From Nocardioides caldifontis (GTDB lineage Bacteria > Actinomycetota > Actinomycetes > Propionibacteriales > Nocardioidaceae), in assembly GCF_008087345.1 (NCBI RefSeq), contig NZ_VHIB01000008.1:534567-598566 (forward strand): 64,000 nt of DNA, in the 5' to 3' direction. The notes under the pieces were generated by a model that was not told where the DNA came from, did not search any database, and saw only the letters and a list, made by a program, of their open reading frames with translations. The translations under genes were made by a program, and so were the position numbers. Shown here one piece after another: positions 8,029-16,041 of the stretch. Numbering within the stretch: position 1 is the stretch's first letter; each line of letters starts with the position of its first letter.

Positions 8029-9729
8029 ATGACCGACACCGCGACCCCGGAGCAGCCGTCCGCCACCCCCGCCGAGGAGGGGACGGTGGAGGCCCACAGC
8101 GGCGCCCACGCCGTCGCCGTCGCCGCCTCCCACGGCGTCGACACCATGTTCACGCTGTCGGGGGCCCACGTGTTCCCGATGTACGACGGAGCGGTGCACG
8201 CCGATCCCCCGATGCGGCTCCTCGACGTGCGCCACGAGCAGACCGCGGTCTTCGCGGCCGAGGCGGTCGGCAAGCTGACCCGCACCCCGGGGCTGGCGGT
8301 GCTGACCGCCGGGCCGGGCGTCACCAACGGCATCAGCCCGATCACCCAGGCGTACTTCTCCGGGGCCCCACTCGTGGTCGTCGGCGGCCGCGCCCCGGAC
8401 AACCGGTGGGGCTCGGGCAGCCTGCAGGAGATCGACCACCTGCCGCTGGTCTCCCCCGTCACCAAGTCGGCGCGCACCGTGCACGACGCCGCCGACGTCG
8501 CCGCCGAGGTCGACCACGCGTTCAGGGTGGCCCGCTCGCCGCACCGGGGCCCGGCCTACCTCGACGTGCCGATGGACGTGTTCTTCGAGACCCGGGCGGT
8601 CTCGCGTCCGACGTACTCCGGGATCGAGCGGGTGGCTCCCGACGACGAGGCGGTCCAGGAGGTCGCCGAGCTCCTCTCGCAGGCCGCCCGGCCGGTGCTG
8701 GTGCTCGGCAGCGACGTGTGGGCCGACGGCGCCGAGGAGGCAGCCCTGCGGCTGGTCGAGGAGGCCGGCCTCCCGGCGATCACCAACGGCATGGGGCGCG
8801 GGGTCGTCCCCGGCGGCCACCCGCTGCTGGTCACCAAGGCGCGCGGCAAGGCGCTCGGCACCGCCGACCTGGTCGTGGTCGTCGGCACCCCGCTGGACTT
8901 CCGGCTCTCCTACGGCTCCTTCGGCGGCAAGGACGGCGCTGCTCCCGCGCGGGTCGTCCACGTCGCCGACGCCGCCGACGGGATTGCCGGCCACGCCGAC
9001 CTCGCCGCGTCGGTCTCCGGCGACCTGACCGCGGTGCTCGAGGGGGTGCTCGCCGCGCTCCAGCAGCAGCTCCGCAAGCCCGACTGGTCCGGCTGGGTCA
9101 CCGACCTGCAGTCCGCCGTCGCAGCGGCCGCGGAGCGCGACCGGGCGCTGCTCACCGCGGAGGCCGACCCGATCCACCCGGCCCGGATCTACGGCGAGCT
9201 GCTGCCGCGGCTCGCGGAGGATGCGGTCGTGATCGGCGACGGCGGCGACTTCGTGTCGTTCGCGGGCAAGTACGTCGAGCCGGCGCGCCCGGGCGGCTGG
9301 CTCGACCCGGGCCCGTACGGCTGCCTCGGCGCCGGGATGGGCGCCGCGATCGCGGCCCGGCTGAGCCGCCCCTCGTCCCAGGTGGTCCTGCTCCTCGGCG
9401 ACGGCGCGGCCGGGATGTCGCTGATGGACGTCGACACGCTGGTCCGCCACCGGCTGCCGGTGGTCATGGTCTGCGGCAACAACTCGGCGTGGGCCCTGGA
9501 GAAGGGGCCCATGCAGATGCTCTACGGCTACGACGTGATCGCCGACCTCGCTCCGCGGACCCGCTACGACGAGATCGTCACGACGCTCGGCGGTGGCGGC
9601 GAGATGGTCACCGACCCGAAGGAGATCGGCCCCGCGCTCGACCGGGCCTTCGCCTCGGGGGTGCCCTACCTCGTCAACGTGATCACCGACGTCAACGCCA
9701 CCTACCCCCGCAACACCTTCGGGATCTGA
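8029..9729 (+). CDS. Thiamine-diphosphate enzyme, acetolactate-synthase-like
   Basis: A 566-residue ThDP-dependent enzyme with all three domains. The N-terminal PYR domain has the catalytic glutamate region RHEQTAVFAAEAVGKLT; the middle domain follows near residue 200; the C-terminal domain has the ThDP motif GDGAAGMSLMDVDTL ending in CGNN. The whole resembles actinobacterial IlvG/IlvX-type acetolactate synthases, but no small regulatory subunit gene is nearby, so branched-chain biosynthesis is not assured. ATG 8029 has AGGTAGG upstream; an in-frame TTG at 8020 is rejected. The next gene begins 2 bp after the stop. Confidence 0.8.
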   Translation: MTDTATPEQPSATPAEEGTVEAHSGAHAVAVAASHGVDTMFTLSGAHVFPMYDGAVHADPPMRLLDVRHEQTAVFAAEAVGKLTRTPGLAVLTAGPGVTNGISPITQAYFSGAPLVVVGGRAPDNRWGSGSLQEIDHLPLVSPVTKSARTVHDAADVAAEVDHAFRVARSPHRGPAYLDVPMDVFFETRAVSRPTYSGIERVAPDDEAVQEVAELLSQAARPVLVLGSDVWADGAEEAALRLVEEAGLPAITNGMGRGVVPGGHPLLVTKARGKALGTADLVVVVGTPLDFRLSYGSFGGKDGAAPARVVHVADAADGIAGHADLAASVSGDLTAVLEGVLAALQQQLRKPDWSGWVTDLQSAVAAAAERDRALLTAEADPIHPARIYGELLPRLAEDAVVIGDGGDFVSFAGKYVEPARPGGWLDPGPYGCLGAGMGAAIAARLSRPSSQVVLLLGDGAAGMSLMDVDTLVRHRLPVVMVCGNNSAWALEKGPMQMLYGYDVIADLAPRTRYDEIVTTLGGGGEMVTDPKEIGPALDRAFASGVPYLVNVITDVNATYPRNTFGI

Positions 9730-9731
9730 GC

Positions 9732-10121
9732 ATGGCCGGGAGCACGACCCTCCGGTTCACCGTCGGCGAGGGCGACACCGCGGCGGCGGTGGGCTCGGGC
9801 GACCTGCCGGTGCTGGGCACGCCACGGCTGCTCGCGTGGGCCGAGGCGGCGACCTGCGCGGCCGTGGCGGACGAGCTCGACGCGAGCAGCACCTCGGTCG
9901 GCACCCGGGTGGCCCTGGAGCACCGGACCGCCAGCGCCGTGGGCCAGGAGGTGCGGGTCACCGCCACGGTCACGCACCGGGACGGCCGGCTGCTCCGGTT
10001 CGAGGTGGTCGCCGTCGACTCGGCAGACGCCGTCGTCGGCCACGGCGAGGTGACCCGGGTGGTCGTGGACCGCGAGCGGTTCCTCGGGCGGCTGCGCAAG
10101 GGCGCTGCCGAGGGCGGGTGA
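9732..10121 (+). CDS. FlK-like hot-dog thioesterase
   Basis: A 129-residue hot-dog protein. The arrangement GTPRLLAWAEAATCAAV (central helix) and SSTSVGTRVALEHRTASAVG, followed by a FEVVAVDSADAVVGHGEVTR strand pair, is typical of the fluoroacetyl-CoA thioesterase (FlK)-like group. It begins 2 bp after the ThDP-enzyme stop, so the two are co-transcribed. It probably hydrolyses or binds a small acyl-CoA; the true substrate is unknown. Confidence 0.8.
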   Translation: MAGSTTLRFTVGEGDTAAAVGSGDLPVLGTPRLLAWAEAATCAAVADELDASSTSVGTRVALEHRTASAVGQEVRVTATVTHRDGRLLRFEVVAVDSADAVVGHGEVTRVVVDRERFLGRLRKGAAEGG

Positions 10122-10227
10122 GGCCCCGACCCGGGCGCCGGCCAGCCCGCGATTAGGGATGCGTCGCCGGGTTTGAGAGGATGGGTCAGTTGTCCCCAGT
10201 CTCGAAAGTCCGGAGAAGGAGCACCTG

Positions 10228-10302
10228 ATGGGCAAGACCGGTCGCAAGCGCCGCGCTCGCAAGAAGAAGGGCGCCAACCACGGCAAGCGTCCCAACGCCT
10301 GA
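10228..10302 (+). CDS. 50S ribosomal protein bL37
   Basis: A 24-residue, very basic peptide, MGKTGRKRRARKKKGANHGK followed by RPNA. It starts at ATG 10228 behind GGAGAAGGAG and is too short for most gene finders. The ANHGKRPN ending is the mark of the actinobacterial ribosomal protein bL37, a small 50S component known from mycobacterial ribosome structures. A clear hairpin follows 12 bp after the stop, so it is probably a free-standing, strongly expressed gene. Confidence 0.88.
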   Translation: MGKTGRKRRARKKKGANHGKRPNA

Positions 10303-10314
10303 CGAGGTACCCGC

Positions 10315-10350
10315 ACGACCCCGCGCCGCACGGCCCGGGGTCGTTCGCAT
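10315..10350 (+). terminator. Hairpin terminator after bL37
   Basis: Perfect 9-bp arms ACGACCCCG (10315-10323) and CGGGGTCGT (10336-10344) around a 12-nt loop, followed by TCGCATTT. It lies between the bL37 gene and the convergent rsrA gene. Confidence 0.65.
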
Positions 10351-10374
10351 TTCCCGACCCGAGCCGACCGGAGC

Positions 10375-10650
10375 TCAGGTGCCGGGGCGCTCGGTGATCT
10401 CGATGTGCACCTGGCGGATCTGCACCAGCACCCGCTCGCGCAGCGCCTCCGGGGCCCGCTCGGTGCACGAGCGCGCGACGAGCGTCTTGACGGTCCGCTC
10501 GAGGTCGTACTTGCGGAGGCAGGGCGTGCAGTCCGCGAGGTGGCGCTGGATCTCGTCCTCGTCGGCCTTGGCGAGCTCGTGGTCGAGGAAGAAGAACATG
10601 TTGGCCAGGGCCGTGGCGCAGTCGGTCCCCGAGGGCTGCTGCTCGGTCAT
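10375..10650 (-). CDS. rsrA: Redox-sensing anti-sigma factor RsrA
   Basis: A 91-residue zinc-binding anti-sigma (ZAS) protein. The zinc ligands fall at C11, H37, C41 and C44 (HLADCTPC), the same numbering as Streptomyces RsrA. By family, disulfide formation releases zinc and frees SigR under thiol oxidation. Its ATG overlaps the SigR stop (ATGA), so the antagonist is translated at a fixed ratio to its sigma factor. It lies entirely in the cytoplasm. Confidence 0.93.
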   Translation of the reverse strand: MTEQQPSGTDCATALANMFFFLDHELAKADEDEIQRHLADCTPCLRKYDLERTVKTLVARSCTERAPEALRERVLVQIRQVHIEITERPGT

Positions 10651-11303
10651 GACTTCGCCCCCGAGCTGGTCGAGTCGACTCGCATGCCGCGCTCCCGTGC
10701 GTAGTCGGTGAGCATGGACCTCAGCTGCCGACGGCCGCGGTGAAGCCGGGACATCACGGTGCCGATCGGCGTGTCCATGATCTCGGCGATCTCCTTGTAG
10801 GGGAACCCCTCCACGTCGGCGAGGTAGACCGCGAGCCGGAAGTCCTCGGGCAGCTTCGACAGCGCCTCCTTGACGTCGCTGTCGGGGAGCCGCTCGAGCG
10901 CCTCGGCCTCCGCGGACTTCAGCCCGCTCGAGGTGTGGGACTCGGCCCGCGCGAGCTGCCAGTCCTCGACGTCCTCGGCCAGCGACGGCTGCGGCTCGCG
11001 CTGCTTCTTGCGGTAGCTGTTGATGAACGTGTTGGTCAGGATCCGGTAGAGCCACGCCTTGAGGTTGGTGCCCTCCTTGAACTGGTGGAAGGAGGCGTAG
11101 GCCTTCGCGAAGGTCTCCTGCACCAGGTCCTCGGCGTCCGCCGGGTTGCGGGTCATGCGCATGGCCGCGGAGTAGAGCTGGTCGAGGAACGGCAGCGCGT
11201 CGCGCTCGAACCTGAGCGTGCGCTGCTCGGCCGTCTCCGGCTCCGTGGATCCCGCCGGCGTCTCACCGACGGCGACCGCACCGGGCTTCTGGTCGTCTGT
11301 CAT
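10647..11303 (-). CDS. sigR: ECF sigma factor SigR/SigH (thiol-oxidative stress)
   Basis: A 218-residue ECF sigma factor of the SigR/SigH group. Region 2 has [20 protein letters not shown] and [20 protein letters not shown]; region 4 has [20 protein letters not shown] and [15 protein letters not shown]. It directs the mycothiol/thioredoxin regulon in related bacteria. I use ATG 11303 (MTDDQKPG). An in-frame ATG at 11393 would add 30 residues, like the inducible long SigR isoform of Streptomyces. No GGAAT/GTT autoregulatory promoter could be recognised upstream. Confidence 0.92.
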   Translation of the reverse strand: MTDDQKPGAVAVGETPAGSTEPETAEQRTLRFERDALPFLDQLYSAAMRMTRNPADAEDLVQETFAKAYASFHQFKEGTNLKAWLYRILTNTFINSYRKKQREPQPSLAEDVEDWQLARAESHTSSGLKSAEAEALERLPDSDVKEALSKLPEDFRLAVYLADVEGFPYKEIAEIMDTPIGTVMSRLHRGRRQLRSMLTDYARERGMRVDSTSSGAKS

Positions 11304-11438
11304 CGTCCGCCAGCCTACCGGCAGGACCCGACGAGGCAGCCCGTCCGAGCTCCGGGTGGGCCGGGCTACGGGTGCTGCCACCGTTGCCGTCACGCTCGCC
11401 CTCCGACGTCCGCGCGCCGGACGGACCCGACGCTCTCG

Positions 11439-12101
11439 TCAGGGCACAACACCCTCGGCGCCGCGACGATTCCCGGCGACGTCGCGGACGACGAACTCCA
11501 GCGTCGCCTCGACGATGATCCCGGCCACGTCCGCGGCGTCGAGCCCGCTGCGCTTCGGGACCTTGAAGGAGTGGTCCGCGGCCGGGACCACCACGAGCGG
11601 CTGCCGCTCCGGGAACTCCTCGGGCCGGCCGAACGGGTCGTTCTCCCCCTGCACGACCAGCGTCGGGACCGTCACGGCGGTGAGCTCGTCGAGCCGCGAC
11701 CGGTCGGGCTTGCCCGGCGGGTGCAGCGGGAAGGCGAGCGCGAGCACCCCCGAGGCTCCCAGGTGGTACGCCGTCCGCGCCGCGCTGCGCGCCCCCGCGC
11801 TCCGGCCGCCGAGCACCAGGGGCGTCCGGGGACGGAGCTGGTCGGCCGCGGAGACGAGGCAGGCGTCGAGCACCGCCGGCGCCGGCGCGAGCCGCTTCCC
11901 GGCCACCCGCCACGGCTGCTCGAGCCGGATCACCGTGATCCCCTCGCGGGGGAGCTCGGCGGCGAGCGCCACCAGGTCGGGCGCCTCGACCCCTCCTCCG
12001 GCGCCGTGGCCGAGGAGCAGGGTGGCCAGCGGCCGACGGGAGCGGTCGGTGTGCAGCCGCGCCTCGCCGTGCGGGGTGTCGACCGCGCGCACGGCGGTCA
12101 C
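11439..12101 (-). CDS. Alpha/beta hydrolase, dienelactone-hydrolase-like
   Basis: A 220-residue hydrolase-fold protein. LLLGHGAGGGVEAPDL is the oxyanion-hole region, VLGGRSAGARSAART holds the nucleophile serine elbow (GGRSAG), GENDPFG the acid and ADHSF the histidine. This pattern fits the KANL3/Tex30-like family of alpha/beta hydrolases. The GTG 12101 start overlaps the SRAP stop (GTGA), so the two are co-translated. The substrate is unknown. Confidence 0.75.
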   Translation of the reverse strand: MTAVRAVDTPHGEARLHTDRSRRPLATLLLGHGAGGGVEAPDLVALAAELPREGITVIRLEQPWRVAGKRLAPAPAVLDACLVSAADQLRPRTPLVLGGRSAGARSAARTAYHLGASGVLALAFPLHPPGKPDRSRLDELTAVTVPTLVVQGENDPFGRPEEFPERQPLVVVPAADHSFKVPKRSGLDAADVAGIIVEATLEFVVRDVAGNRRGAEGVVP

Positions 12102-12886
12102 GGGGTGTCCTCGAGCGGCGTCTCCTCGAGCGGGATCGGCTCGACCAGCTCGGGCCCGTTGTTGCGCACGTTGTTGACCTGCGTGGAGACCGGGAAGGCC
12201 TCGAGCCGTCCGGGGGCCGCGGGGACCAGCAGCCGGCGCAGCGCCTCGGGCTCCTGGGGGGTCGGGTCGAGCCACGCGGCGTACCGCTCCTTCTCGACCA
12301 GCAGCGGCATCCGGTCGTGGATGCGCCCTACCTCGTCCTCGGCGGAGGTGGTGAGCACCGTGCAGGTCCAGCGGAACCGCTGGGGGTCGTCGTCGTCGCG
12401 GGTGGGGTCGCGCCAGATCTCGTAGAGCCCGGCCATCGCGAGGACCGAGCCGTCCTCGGGCCGGATGAAGAACGGCTGCTTGAGCGGCTTGCCGGCCTTG
12501 GTCCGCTGCTCGGTCGCGTACCACTCGAAGTAGCCGTCGGCCGGCAGCAGGCAGCGCCGCTTGGCGAACGCCTGCTTGAACGCCGGCTTCTCGTGGACGG
12601 TCTCCATGCGGGCGTTGATCATCCGGTTGCCGATCGCGGGATCCTTGGCCCAGAACGGGACGAGCCCCCACCGCAGCACGCGGAGCTGGCGGTCACCGGG
12701 GGCCTCCTCCGCCGGGCGCTCCCCCGCCGGGGGCCGGGTGACGACGGCGTAGACCTCCTTGGTGGGGGCCACGTTGAAGTCCGGCGCGAGCGGCTCGGCG
12801 ACGGTCTCCTTGACCGACGCCTCGTCGATCTCGAACTCCTCGGCGAGGTCCTCGGGGCGACGGCTGGAGGCGTAGCGACCGCACAT
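12098..12886 (-). CDS. SRAP/HMCES-family abasic-site DNA protein
   Basis: A 262-residue SOS response-associated peptidase-like protein. MCGRY at the start leaves catalytic C2 exposed after methionine removal. DFNVAPT, the ADGYFEWY region and RIHDRMP (the conserved histidine) complete the family set. Homologues form a thiazolidine crosslink with abasic sites in single-stranded DNA. Between residues 50 and 70 there is a short acidic insertion. The C-terminus is extended by PLEETPLEDTP. It forms a two-gene unit with the hydrolase. Confidence 0.92.
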   Translation of the reverse strand: MCGRYASSRRPEDLAEEFEIDEASVKETVAEPLAPDFNVAPTKEVYAVVTRPPAGERPAEEAPGDRQLRVLRWGLVPFWAKDPAIGNRMINARMETVHEKPAFKQAFAKRRCLLPADGYFEWYATEQRTKAGKPLKQPFFIRPEDGSVLAMAGLYEIWRDPTRDDDDPQRFRWTCTVLTTSAEDEVGRIHDRMPLLVEKERYAAWLDPTPQEPEALRRLLVPAAPGRLEAFPVSTQVNNVRNNGPELVEPIPLEETPLEDTP

Positions 12887-12896
12887 GCCGAGCAGC

Positions 12897-13502
12897 CTAC
12901 GGAAGCCGGGCGCCCGCGCCGGCCAGCACCGCCTCGACCAGCGACGCCAGGGAGGCCGCGGTCCGGTCCGGTGGCCCGGTCGGCGTGGTGACGTGGCTGA
13001 GCACGAGCCGGACGACCGACTCGAGGACGAGGCGGACCTCGTCGGCGGGGAGCGGGAGGTCGGGGAACCTCTCGGTGACCAGCTGCTCGAGGAACCCGGT
13101 GGCGACGACCACGAGGTCCTGCGACTGGAAGATGAACGGCAGCAGGTCGCTGTCACCGCTGTGGCCGCTCTCCAGCACGGTGCGCAGCAGGGCGTTCTGC
13201 CCGGCGCCTTCGAGCGCACCCTCCACCGCCGACCGTACGGCGGGCACCAGCGCGTCCTCGGCCTCGAACCGGGTCCGCACCACCTCGAGGAACCGCTCGA
13301 GCTCGCGCATCACCAGCTGCTCGGCGAGCTGCTGCTTGCCGCCGAGCTCGTTGTAGACGGTCTGCCGGCTGACGCCGGCGCGGTCGGCGACCTTGGCCAT
13401 CGTGAGCTTGCGCCACCCCTGGTCGGCGAAGACCGCCGCGGCCGCGTCGAGCAGCCGGTCGCGGAGCATCGTGCGCACCGCCGTGCGGAAGGGCTCGGTC
13501 AC
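12897..13502 (-). CDS. TetR regulator of the alkB operon (AlkX-like)
   Basis: A 201-residue TetR-family repressor. The helix-turn-helix is AKVADRAGVSRQTVYNELGG (about 37-56); the C-terminal part is the helical ligand-binding domain. It lies 45 bp after the rubredoxin gene in the same direction, the position of AlkX, the TetR regulator that closes alkB operons in Dietzia and related actinobacteria. The GTG 13502 start is used. Ligand (probably a fatty acid or alkane product) is inferred from context. Confidence 0.85.
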   Translation of the reverse strand: MTEPFRTAVRTMLRDRLLDAAAAVFADQGWRKLTMAKVADRAGVSRQTVYNELGGKQQLAEQLVMRELERFLEVVRTRFEAEDALVPAVRSAVEGALEGAGQNALLRTVLESGHSGDSDLLPFIFQSQDLVVVATGFLEQLVTERFPDLPLPADEVRLVLESVVRLVLSHVTTPTGPPDRTAASLASLVEAVLAGAGARLP

Positions 13503-13547
13503 CCGCCCACTGTCTCACCCGCTCCCGGGCCCGCCGGGGACCGACGG

Positions 13548-13709
13548 TCAGGCCGGCTCGAAGTCCTGCTGCTCGCGCACGCCGCAGTCGGGGCAGGGCC
13601 AGTCCGGGTCGACCTCGGAGAACGGCGTGCCGGCCGGCCATCCCTCGCGCGGGTCGCCCCGGTCCTCGTCGTACACGTAGCCGCAGGAGGGACAGGCGAA
13701 TCGTGCCAC
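13548..13709 (-). CDS. Rubredoxin of the alkane hydroxylase
   Basis: A 53-residue rubredoxin, below the usual size cut-off of gene finders. The iron site is CPSCGY and CPDCGV. The spacer contains EGWPAGTPFSEVDPDWP, which is the classical rubredoxin loop. It starts at GTG 13709, only 9 bp after the alkB stop. By family it passes electrons from rubredoxin reductase to AlkB; no reductase gene is next to it here. Confidence 0.92.
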   Translation of the reverse strand: MARFACPSCGYVYDEDRGDPREGWPAGTPFSEVDPDWPCPDCGVREQQDFEPA

Positions 13710-13718
13710 CGGGGCCCC

Positions 13719-14918
13719 TCAGGCGGCGGCGGGCCGGGTGGTGCCCGCGGAGTGCCGGGACAGGTAGCGCTGCGCGCGCCGCGGGTGGAGGTTGGCCCGC
13801 GACACGTCGCCGTCGAAGTGCGCCACGACCTTGGGATCCATGACCGCGCGCCAGACCGCGGGGACCCAGGTCAGCACGATCATCCCGGCGTAGCCGGTGG
13901 GCAGCACCGGCGACTCGGGGAAGTCCCGCAGCGTCTGGTAGCGCCGCGTCGGGTTGGCGTGGTGGTCGCTGTGCCGCTGCAGGTGGTAGAGCAGCACGTT
14001 GGTCCCGATGTTGTTGCTGTTCCAGCTGTGCGAGGGGTCGACGCGCTCGTAGCGCCCGGACTCGAGCCGCTGGCGGCGCATCCCGTAGTGCTCGAGGTAG
14101 TTCACCGACTCCAGCAGCCAGATCCCGACGAGTGCCTGGAGCACGAGGTAGGGAAGCAGGCCGAGGCCGAAGACCGCGAGCAGCCCGCCCCAGAGCACGA
14201 CCGACATCGCCCAGGCGTTGACGACGTCGTTGCGGAGCGTCAGGTGGTTGCCGCCCTTGCGGGTCAGGCGGCGCCTCTCCAGCGCCCAGGCGCTGCGCAG
14301 CGAGCCGACCACGGTCCTGGGCAGGAACTCCCAGACGTTCTCCCCCAGGCGCGAGCTGGCCGGGTCCTCCGGGGTGGCGACGCGGACGTGGTGGCCGCGG
14401 TTGTGCTCGATGAAGAAGTGGCCGTAGAAGGTCTGCGCCAGGCAGATCCGCGCGAACCACCGCTCGTGGGACTCGCGCTTGTGGCCGAGCTCGTGGGCGG
14501 TGTTGATCGCGATGCCGGCGACGATGCCGGCGTTGACCGCGAGCCCGACCCGGTCGGCGACGTCGAGGTGCGGCCGACTGATCATCCAGGCGGTCCAGAA
14601 CAGGCAGAGGTACTGCACCGGGATGAACGCGTAGGTCACCCAGCGGTAGTAGCGGTCCTCCTCGAGCGCCTCGAGGACCTCGTCGGGCGGGTTGTCCGGG
14701 TCACGTCCCACGACCAGGTCGACGAGCGGGATGAGCACGAAGACGAACACCGGCCCGAAGAACCAGAAGGCGTCGAGGCCGGTCCAGGTGACCAGCCCCC
14801 AGGCCAGGAACGGCACCGCGGGGATCACCGCCCCGAGCAGCCAGGCGTAGCGCTTGCGGTCGCGCCACTGCACGGGACCGGCCACCTGGCCGTCGGTCGT
14901 TGGGCTCGCTGAGGTCAT
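13719..14918 (-). CDS. alkB: Alkane 1-monooxygenase AlkB
   Basis: A 399-residue integral membrane non-haem di-iron hydroxylase that oxidises medium-chain n-alkanes to 1-alkanols. The histidine boxes are HELGHK, EHNRGHH and LQRHSDHHA, with the accessory NYLEHYG motif that is diagnostic for AlkB. About six hydrophobic membrane segments are visible, such as YAWLLGAVIPAVPFLAWGLV. ATG 14918 follows GAGGAGTCCGTG. It is first in an alkB, rubredoxin, tetR operon. In some relatives the rubredoxin is fused to AlkB; here it is separate. Confidence 0.96.
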   Translation of the reverse strand: MTSASPTTDGQVAGPVQWRDRKRYAWLLGAVIPAVPFLAWGLVTWTGLDAFWFFGPVFVFVLIPLVDLVVGRDPDNPPDEVLEALEEDRYYRWVTYAFIPVQYLCLFWTAWMISRPHLDVADRVGLAVNAGIVAGIAINTAHELGHKRESHERWFARICLAQTFYGHFFIEHNRGHHVRVATPEDPASSRLGENVWEFLPRTVVGSLRSAWALERRRLTRKGGNHLTLRNDVVNAWAMSVVLWGGLLAVFGLGLLPYLVLQALVGIWLLESVNYLEHYGMRRQRLESGRYERVDPSHSWNSNNIGTNVLLYHLQRHSDHHANPTRRYQTLRDFPESPVLPTGYAGMIVLTWVPAVWRAVMDPKVVAHFDGDVSRANLHPRRAQRYLSRHSAGTTRPAAA

Positions 14919-15003
14919 CACGGACTCCTCGCCTCGACGCGGTTTACATGACCATAGGACTTGTAAAGCGCGTGGGCAAGAGGTGCAGGAATGTCGACTC
15001 AGC

Positions 15004-15756
15004 TCAGCGAGCGACCTCCGAGAGGGCGCGCACCCCGGCGTCGACACCGTCGGGGAGCCCCTCGAGCCACAGCCGGGCTCCGGAGAGGCCGAGGTCCTCG
15101 AGCATCAGCCGGGTCAGGGTCAGCGTCTCGCCCAGCTCGGGCGTGCGGCGGACGAGTGCGACCACACGACCGGCGCCCCCACCGGCGATGACCTCCTCGC
15201 CGGCGAACACCGTGCGCAGCGCGTCCGCGAGCGCCGCGAGCCGGAGGGCCCGGGTGAAGCCGTCGGTGGGAACGTCCCCTCCGGCGCTCCCACCGACCTG
15301 CACCACCACGAGCGCATGGGTACGTCGCACCGACGTCCCGAGGCGCTCGGCCTCTCGGTAGACCTCGCTGAGCCGGGTCCGCAGGTGCGGAAGGCTCGCG
15401 AGCCCCGTGAGCGGGTCCTCACAGCTCACGTCGTGGAGGAACTCCAAGGTGGCCTCGCTCCAGGCCACCGACAGCGCCTCCACCGCCGCGAAGTCCGGAG
15501 CCGCGCCTCCCAGCGCCTCCCAGGTCTCACGCAGCCCGGACAGTGCCTCTCCCAGGGAGGCTCCGTCCCACGCCAGCGCGCGACCCGCGACTGCGCACGC
15601 AGCCACCGGACTCTCCCCCGCGGCCAGTGCCTCGGCGACGGCGTCGAACCGGGGCGGCAGTGACTGCCGCTCCGACTCGGTGACCCGGCGCTCCCGCCCC
15701 GACCAACGGAGGTCAGCGGCGATCCGGCGGGAGAACGACGTCCGACCACTGCGCAT
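15004..15756 (-). CDS. GGDEF-like protein with lost active site
   Basis: A 250-residue soluble protein. The second half begins with DPLTGLASLPHLRTRLSEVY, which is the typical entry helix of diguanylate cyclase domains, but where GGDEF is expected there is only AGGGAGRVVALV, so no cyclase activity is likely. The first half is an alpha-helical region with no recognised domain. ATG 15756 has AGGGAGGAGGAC upstream. It is divergent from the ECF sigma gene (285 bp apart) and may act as its partner or as a c-di-GMP or nucleotide sensor; that is inference. Confidence 0.6.
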   Translation of the reverse strand: MRSGRTSFSRRIAADLRWSGRERRVTESERQSLPPRFDAVAEALAAGESPVAACAVAGRALAWDGASLGEALSGLRETWEALGGAAPDFAAVEALSVAWSEATLEFLHDVSCEDPLTGLASLPHLRTRLSEVYREAERLGTSVRRTHALVVVQVGGSAGGDVPTDGFTRALRLAALADALRTVFAGEEVIAGGGAGRVVALVRRTPELGETLTLTRLMLEDLGLSGARLWLEGLPDGVDAGVRALSEVAR

Positions 15757-16041
15757 CCGACGTCCTCCTCCCTCGTCCCTGCCGGCCGCCCTCCCAGGGC
15801 GCGACCGGCGTTGTCCTTGCTTGCCGCTGACGAGGAGACGGGGCACCTCGGAGGTCGTGACGCGGTTCCACGAGGTTTTTTCGGGAAGTTCTGCGAAGCC
15901 CCCGGAGCACGTCGTAGGGGCAGTTCCGCAGAACCGCCCGTGCTGCTCGCTCTCGCGCGGTAGCGTGCCCCGACGGTAGGTTTCGCCTGGGCGGATTCGC
16001 CCGGGTATGACCTTTCCCCCCGACACCCGTTGGTCAGGCAG

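Noticed and set aside
6457..9450. A 997-codon open frame on the minus strand opposite the acetolactate-synthase-like gene and pdtaS
   Set aside because: It is an antisense frame kept open by very high GC; its sequence is low-complexity Arg/Gly/Pro with no domain, and the genes in the other frames have full motifs.
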